From Acidobacteriota bacterium (GTDB taxonomy: Bacteria > Acidobacteriota > Terriglobia > UBA7540): a DNA stretch of 10,778 nucleotides. Below, one piece after another: positions 8,401 to 10,778 of this stretch. The notes beneath the pieces were generated by a model. The model worked only from the letters and a program-made list of their open reading frames with translations, was not told where the DNA came from and made no database searches. The stretch lies in assembly GCA_003165615.1 (NCBI GenBank), contig PLWR01000383.1, positions 1,992 through 12,769 on the forward strand, written 5' to 3'. The first letter of the stretch is position 1; each line of letters opens with the position of its first letter. The position numbers and the translations under genes were made by a program.

Positions 8401-9147
8401 TTCATAGCTGGCCGACCCGCCTTCGGATCGCCCGAATTCGGCCGACTCATTGGTGGATTGGAGCTTGAATTCGGAGATGGCGTCGGGAGGAATCTGGAGA
8501 GCCCGCAAGTCGCCCTCAAATCCATCCGCCGTGGGGATGTCCGCCCCATCGAGCGACATCGTGGTGCTGCTCACCGCACTGCCGCTCACCGAAATGGTAT
8601 AGAGGCGACCACCACCCGGACCACCATCGGAATTTCCTTCTCCGGTCACACCCGGGGCCAACTGCATGAAGGTCGCAGGCGTCCGCTGGTCACCAAAGCT
8701 GGTCAGGGGAAGGTCTTCCTCTTCCCGGGAGGTGATCGTGGTGCCCGTGTCAGAGGTCTCCCGTTCGATCTGTAGAGCCTGTGCAACGACCTCCACGGTC
8801 TCCGTCCTGGAGCCAAGGGTCAGGGATATATCGACGCGTACCGTCCCCCCGACCGTAACGTTAATGCTCGTACGCGAATATTTCTTGAAGCCTTCCTTCA
8901 CGGCAAGCAGTTTGTATGTGCCTGGCTCCAGGAGTGGAAGCGTGAACACGCCGCTTTCATTGGTTGTCAAATTGTTGGCAACGCCGGTTTCGGAATTGGT
9001 GATGGTGATCGCCACGCCAGGAACCACCGCGCCGCTTTGGTCGGCTACAATGCCGGTGAGCTCGCCGCGGTTGCCCTGCGCCCATGCGGGGCCCATCATC
9101 AACAGCAATCCCATCAGCACCAGAAACGATTGCTTGAGATATGACAT
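5494..9147 (-). CDS. Oar-like TonB-dependent receptor with carboxypeptidase-regulatory-like domain
   Basis: A 1217-residue outer-membrane receptor. It begins with a signal peptide (1-23, cleavage after AWA). A carboxypeptidase-regulatory-like beta-sandwich follows (about 27-110; GIVADQSGAVVPGVAI, ESGVFTLPLLEPGTYKL). ETVEVVA (116-122) is a likely TonB box. The plug (about 125-265) carries SLDGADIP and SAEFGRSEGGSASYEMKSGT motifs. A large beta-barrel runs to a terminal FGVNLKW; the final aromatic is the usual outer-membrane assembly signal. Its six cysteines occur as three close pairs (284/301, 382/387, 873/883), probably in loops. GGAGG (9157-9161) lies nine bases before the ATG. A promoter and operator-like elements are upstream and a hairpin terminator is downstream. 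Relatives include myxobacterial Oar and the many acidobacterial receptors of this type. The ligand, whether glycan, peptide, protein or chelate, cannot be read from the sequence. Confidence 0.95.
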   Translation of the reverse strand: MSYLKQSFLVLMGLLLMMGPAWAQGNRGELTGIVADQSGAVVPGVAITITNSETGVANNLTTNESGVFTLPLLEPGTYKLLAVKEGFKKYSRTSINVTVGGTVRVDISLTLGSRTETVEVVAQALQIERETSDTGTTITSREEEDLPLTSFGDQRTPATFMQLAPGVTGEGNSDGGPGGGRLYTISVSGSAVSSTTMSLDGADIPTADGFEGDLRALQIPPDAISEFKLQSTNESAEFGRSEGGSASYEMKSGTNQIHGSAYEYVRNTALNAVPWFENYSPAACEANGVTTAPAGEGVKACNPVYKHNEFGVTGGGPIRKDKAFVFGYYDGFRLIQASSSGLGTLPTVPMMQGNFTDYGQGSVAAGTWAQIPLADPITKTACGTEICNNIINPTYFDRVSKLVTPFFPAPTDTNPYDVVNNFVSTTPNPLSVNEYGFKGDYVFNDKNRVSGLYAFGKNSSPNTPPFDTPVFGGNQPSINQTRNVRLNWNWTPKSNLSNQATLAWNKWDSGQPEVSPWDGKTNWVDYLGIKGVTPNYLTEFPNVQLGGSDYVGGGTPGVTGLHTSLINDSMTWVKGKHTMKFGFQMSKGAQNSISPGGSAGRFDFSNLETAFPGFPLTGAPVASYLLGLVDEATDVHYNVPGYARDSSYAAFVQDDFKVSKKLTLNLGVRWDLFEPETQRYNQKSWIDYSMPNPGANNILGALNAASPGNESGLNTYYKQFSPRIGLAYAVNDKTVVRAAYGIFYAQGNALGLSGGTYNEGYNGTVDITSPNSGTTPGFVWGTGTLPTWSPSLAPTEFIGAGSHYASYSSLIALDKTDSMAPYAQNYTFDIERQLPSQMVLTVAFVGNKGTHTSSRLTANDKMPLQYLPLGNVCYSPAGVSAACSSTGAVSVLNEPISFAGAQAVVPSSFVVDSATGNKVPFSGFEAAFNPNEPTLGQSLRTAPQYSGTSRYYESLGVSDYDALQVKLEKRFSNGLTLLVSYAWSKTLTDAGSMFSTFSSDFGTTTPWNRKAQKSYSYEDIPNMASIAYVYDLPVGKGKRFLNHGGVVNQVLGGWKYSGILRYMSGFPQEIEGADTTNGLEDNGWEQANRINGVPMASPQYLAGQAKFNPGKGDSMFNLAAFAQPPNWTFGTITPNEATVRNFPWPNEDMRLVKDWNIHESWKLTFMADFFNVFNRHVFDDNNGAYTTEWEVGQSGFGTAYNTADNPRVIQFGVNLKW

Positions 9148-9204
9148 ATCCTGATACCTCCATTAAACGTTGGATATGACCCTTGACGTAGACGCTAGTA
9201 AGAA

Positions 9205-9260
9205 GCAGAAAAGCAGTGGAGCAGTCGAGCAGAAAAGCACGGAAGCTTGCGAGCAAGATA
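9205..9260. repeat. 8-bp tandem repeat in the receptor leader
   Basis: On the plus strand GCAG recurs every eight bases at 9205, 9213, 9221 and 9229: GCAGAAAA, GCAGTGGA, GCAGTCGA, GCAGAAAA. Decaying units GCACGGAA, GCTTGCGA and GCAAGATA continue to 9260. Units 1 and 4 are identical, and the 11-bp string GCAGAAAAGCA occurs twice (9205-9215, 9229-9239). The array lies between the predicted transcription start of the receptor gene and its ribosome-binding site. Confidence 0.65.
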
Positions 9261-9288
9261 ACCACTACCGGTAAACTCTTGCTTTCCT

Positions 9289-9318
9289 AATACCTTTCAG
9301 GTGTTCCTTGTAATACCT
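9289..9318. promoter_or_regulatory. Operator-like palindrome plus extra half-site
   Basis: On the plus strand AATACCT (9289-9295) and AGGTGTT (9299-9305) form a near-palindrome around TTC, with one mismatched position in seven. A second AATACCT lies at 9312-9318, within an 11-bp direct repeat TAATACCTTTC (9288-9298 and 9311-9321) with a 23-bp period. The group sits just downstream of the -10 box, from about +2 to +35, a classical repressor position. The regulator is not encoded in the window. Confidence 0.5.
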
Positions 9319-9329
9319 TTCGAATAGAG

Positions 9330-9358
9330 TTTTTACCACCGGACGTCGCCAGTGTCAA
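9330..9358 (-). promoter_or_regulatory. Sigma-70 promoter of the receptor gene
   Basis: On the minus strand a perfect TTGACA (9353-9358) is followed after exactly 17 bp by TAAAAA (9330-9335), a four-of-six -10 match. A six-base A-tract just upstream of the -35 box could act as an UP element. The predicted start near 9323 gives a long leader of about 175 nt containing the operator-like repeats and the 8-bp tandem array. Confidence 0.6.
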
Positions 9359-9374
9359 GCTTTTTTAGCATAGG

Positions 9375-9393
9375 AAAATGTTGTGCACATTTT
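9375..9393. promoter_or_regulatory. AT-rich palindrome upstream of the receptor promoter
   Basis: AAAATGT (9375-9381) and ACATTTT (9387-9393) are perfect 7-bp arms around TGTGC. The core TGTGCACA (9382-9389) is itself a perfect palindrome in an offset register. It is centred about 60 bp before the predicted start of transcription, a position used by activators. It could instead be a weak terminator for TPR protein A, whose stop lies about 60 bp upstream on the minus strand, but the stem is AT-rich. Confidence 0.4.
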
Positions 9394-9450
9394 GTCGATT
9401 CCATGAGGATCCGCCCCGCAAATGCTTCCCGCCGCTGCCCCCTCATCACT

Positions 9451-10644
9451 TCATTGCGCGGGCACTGGTGCCTTTCCAGCATCATTCGAACCTCCGCCTA
9501 CCGCATCATTCAAGCCTTTAGCCTTCTGGGCGATGGAGAGTTTATTGAACAGATCCAGTTCACGCTGGCGGTCGGCTGGCTGGTTCAGCTTCTGGTAAAC
9601 TTCTGCCAGCATATAGTGGCTGCGTGGATCAGCGGGATCCAAACCGGCGGCGAGGACTAAGTCAGCCTTGGCTTCTTGCAGTTCCCCCAGGCCGATATAG
9701 CACCGGCCGAGGAGAAGGCGAGTCTCCAGCTCCTCGACATGGCTGGCTACGGCTCGCTTCAGGTACGGAAGGGCGTTGTTCATGTCGTGATCGCGGACCG
9801 CCATCCTGCCCAGATACAAGTTGGCGTAGGGATCGTCCGGCGCCTCCTGGACCGCCAGCAGCAATTCCTTCTTCGCCGGTTCAAGCTGATTCAGATTCCA
9901 ATACGCAACCCCCAACGGAGAGTGGATGCCCATGGCGTCCGGCTGCTTCTTCAATGCCGCCAGGTATTGCGCAACGGCGGGTTCATAGTGTGCTTCCTGG
10001 GAATAGAACTCGCCCAACAGGGCGTGGAATTGAAAGGAATCCGGATCAATATGCCGAAGCTGGTCAATGGACCGGAATGCCGCCGCCATATGCAATCGGG
10101 CCAACTGGTAAAACACATCCGCTTTGCCCGGGTTCTTATCGGCAACCAGGTCAAGCTGAATGATGGCTTCGTTCGCACGGCCTGCCCCCTCGAGGGCCAA
10201 AGCCAGATAGTAGCGGGTGGCCGGATGCGCCGTGGGGGTTTTCAATTCTTTATTGAAACTGGCCATGGCGTCCTTGTAATCATGCTTCCCGTAGTAGGAA
10301 AGCCCCAGGAAAAAGTTCACTTGCGGATAATCCGGGTGCCCAGGCAAGACGCGCTTGAAGTGTTCGATGGAAGCATCGAACTGGAGATCGGTCTGTTCAA
10401 GAATGCCCAGGCGCTTCAGCGCTTCGGGATTTTGGGGGTCGGAGGCCAGCACTTTCTGGTAAAGGCCTTCTGCCGCGGCAAAGTTTTGCCTGTCCTCATA
10501 GGCCTTCGCTTGCTTGAACAGGTCCGCCTCTGCCCCTTGCTGCGCCAGGCCCGGCGCGGGCATGCTGGCGAACCCTCCAAGTAAAGTGAATATCGCCATC
10601 AGCCGGATTCCAAACCCTGTGGGTTTACGAAAGTCTTTGCGCAT
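9451..10644 (-). CDS. Secreted TPR protein A (ten tetratricopeptide units)
   Basis: A 397-residue predicted exported TPR scaffold. It has a basic N-terminus, a hydrophobic core and a probable signal-peptidase site after PGLA (34/35). Ten repeats cover about 39-373, then a Gly/Ala-rich tail. All units are 34 residues except unit 5 (175-203), which is 29. The same unit is shortened in the same way in TPR protein B. In unit 7 the two proteins share 13 of 34 residues, including non-consensus His, Trp and Pro positions, so common ancestry is likely despite heavy divergence. GGAG six bases before the ATG supports the start. It lies 303 bp upstream of the receptor gene on the same strand, but the receptor has its own promoter, so cotranscription is uncertain. 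It probably binds other exported proteins; the partner is unknown. Confidence 0.9.
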   Translation of the reverse strand: MRKDFRKPTGFGIRLMAIFTLLGGFASMPAPGLAQQGAEADLFKQAKAYEDRQNFAAAEGLYQKVLASDPQNPEALKRLGILEQTDLQFDASIEHFKRVLPGHPDYPQVNFFLGLSYYGKHDYKDAMASFNKELKTPTAHPATRYYLALALEGAGRANEAIIQLDLVADKNPGKADVFYQLARLHMAAAFRSIDQLRHIDPDSFQFHALLGEFYSQEAHYEPAVAQYLAALKKQPDAMGIHSPLGVAYWNLNQLEPAKKELLLAVQEAPDDPYANLYLGRMAVRDHDMNNALPYLKRAVASHVEELETRLLLGRCYIGLGELQEAKADLVLAAGLDPADPRSHYMLAEVYQKLNQPADRQRELDLFNKLSIAQKAKGLNDAVGGGSNDAGKAPVPAQ

Positions 10645-10778
10645 TTCCCTCTCCGATGATTATTGCCGCCCCGCTTCCAGGGCCTCAATTCTGATAACTT
10701 TCGAACATCGCATTTTACTCTTATTATTTGGATTGGCTACTCTTAATTGCCCCACCCAGGGTGAATTTGTTCAATCCC
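10645..10778 (-). promoter_or_regulatory. Upstream region of TPR protein A, no clear promoter
   Basis: The AT-rich stretch at about 10700-10745 should hold the promoter. TAAAAT (10712-10717) matches five of six -10 positions on the minus strand, but no acceptable -35 box lies 15-19 bp upstream. AATAAT just before the ribosome-binding site, with TTGAGG 18 bp upstream of it, is an alternative that would give a very short leader. Confidence 0.25.

Noticed and set aside
9205..9260. CRISPR array
   Set aside because: The repeat period is 8 bp with no spacers, which is a tandem repeat and not a CRISPR; no cas gene is present.
9148..9329. Riboswitch in the long receptor leader
   Set aside because: No known aptamer core is recognisable; direct repeats and the octamer array account for the visible structure.
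9676..10584. Plus-strand open frame of about 302 codons
   Set aside because: Antisense to TPR protein A, whose repeats, signal peptide and start site are convincing. The shadow shows no domain features.

Overview
The window looks like a chromosomal segment from a member of the Acidobacteriota. The grounds are family-level. It has a very large TonB-dependent receptor with an N-terminal carboxypeptidase-regulatory-like (Oar-type) domain, a CRTAC1/ASPIC-UnbV protein, secreted TPR proteins and a long Gly-rich TonB-family protein, a combination typical of that phylum. By eye the GC content is moderately high. No phage, transposase, plasmid or CRISPR gene is visible.

Left part, plus strand. Bases 1-240 hold a cluster of short GC-rich hairpins that looks like extragenic palindromic repeats and encodes nothing convincing. 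Next comes a TonB-family energy transducer (443-1726). Its third membrane helix carries the Ser-x3-His motif of classical TonB. A tRNA-Gln (anticodon CUG, CCA encoded) follows at 1826-1899 behind its own promoter.

Right part, minus strand, convergent with the tRNA. Read 5' to 3', the order is: secreted TPR protein A (10644-9451), TonB-dependent receptor (9147-5494), CRTAC1-family FG-GAP/ASPIC-UnbV protein (5287-3287) and secreted TPR protein B (3118-1931). TPR A and TPR B are diverged paralogues: both have ten repeats, and in both the fifth repeat is shortened to 29 residues. The receptor has a well-formed promoter (TTGACA, 17 bp, TAAAAA). A palindrome plus an extra half-site lies on its predicted start of transcription, and an 8-bp tandem repeat lies in its leader. 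A hairpin with a short T-run follows the receptor, and a promoter with a perfect TATAAT precedes the CRTAC1 gene. The minus-strand block is therefore probably at least two transcription units: the receptor alone, or with TPR A; and CRTAC1 with TPR B.

Working model (inference): the receptor imports or displays a large ligand at the outer membrane, driven by a TonB/ExbBD complex of which the upstream TonB-family protein could be a part. The calcium-binding propeller protein and the TPR proteins would act in the periplasm or at the surface as ligand-binding or assembly partners. No substrate can be named, because the window has no enzyme that would reveal one.
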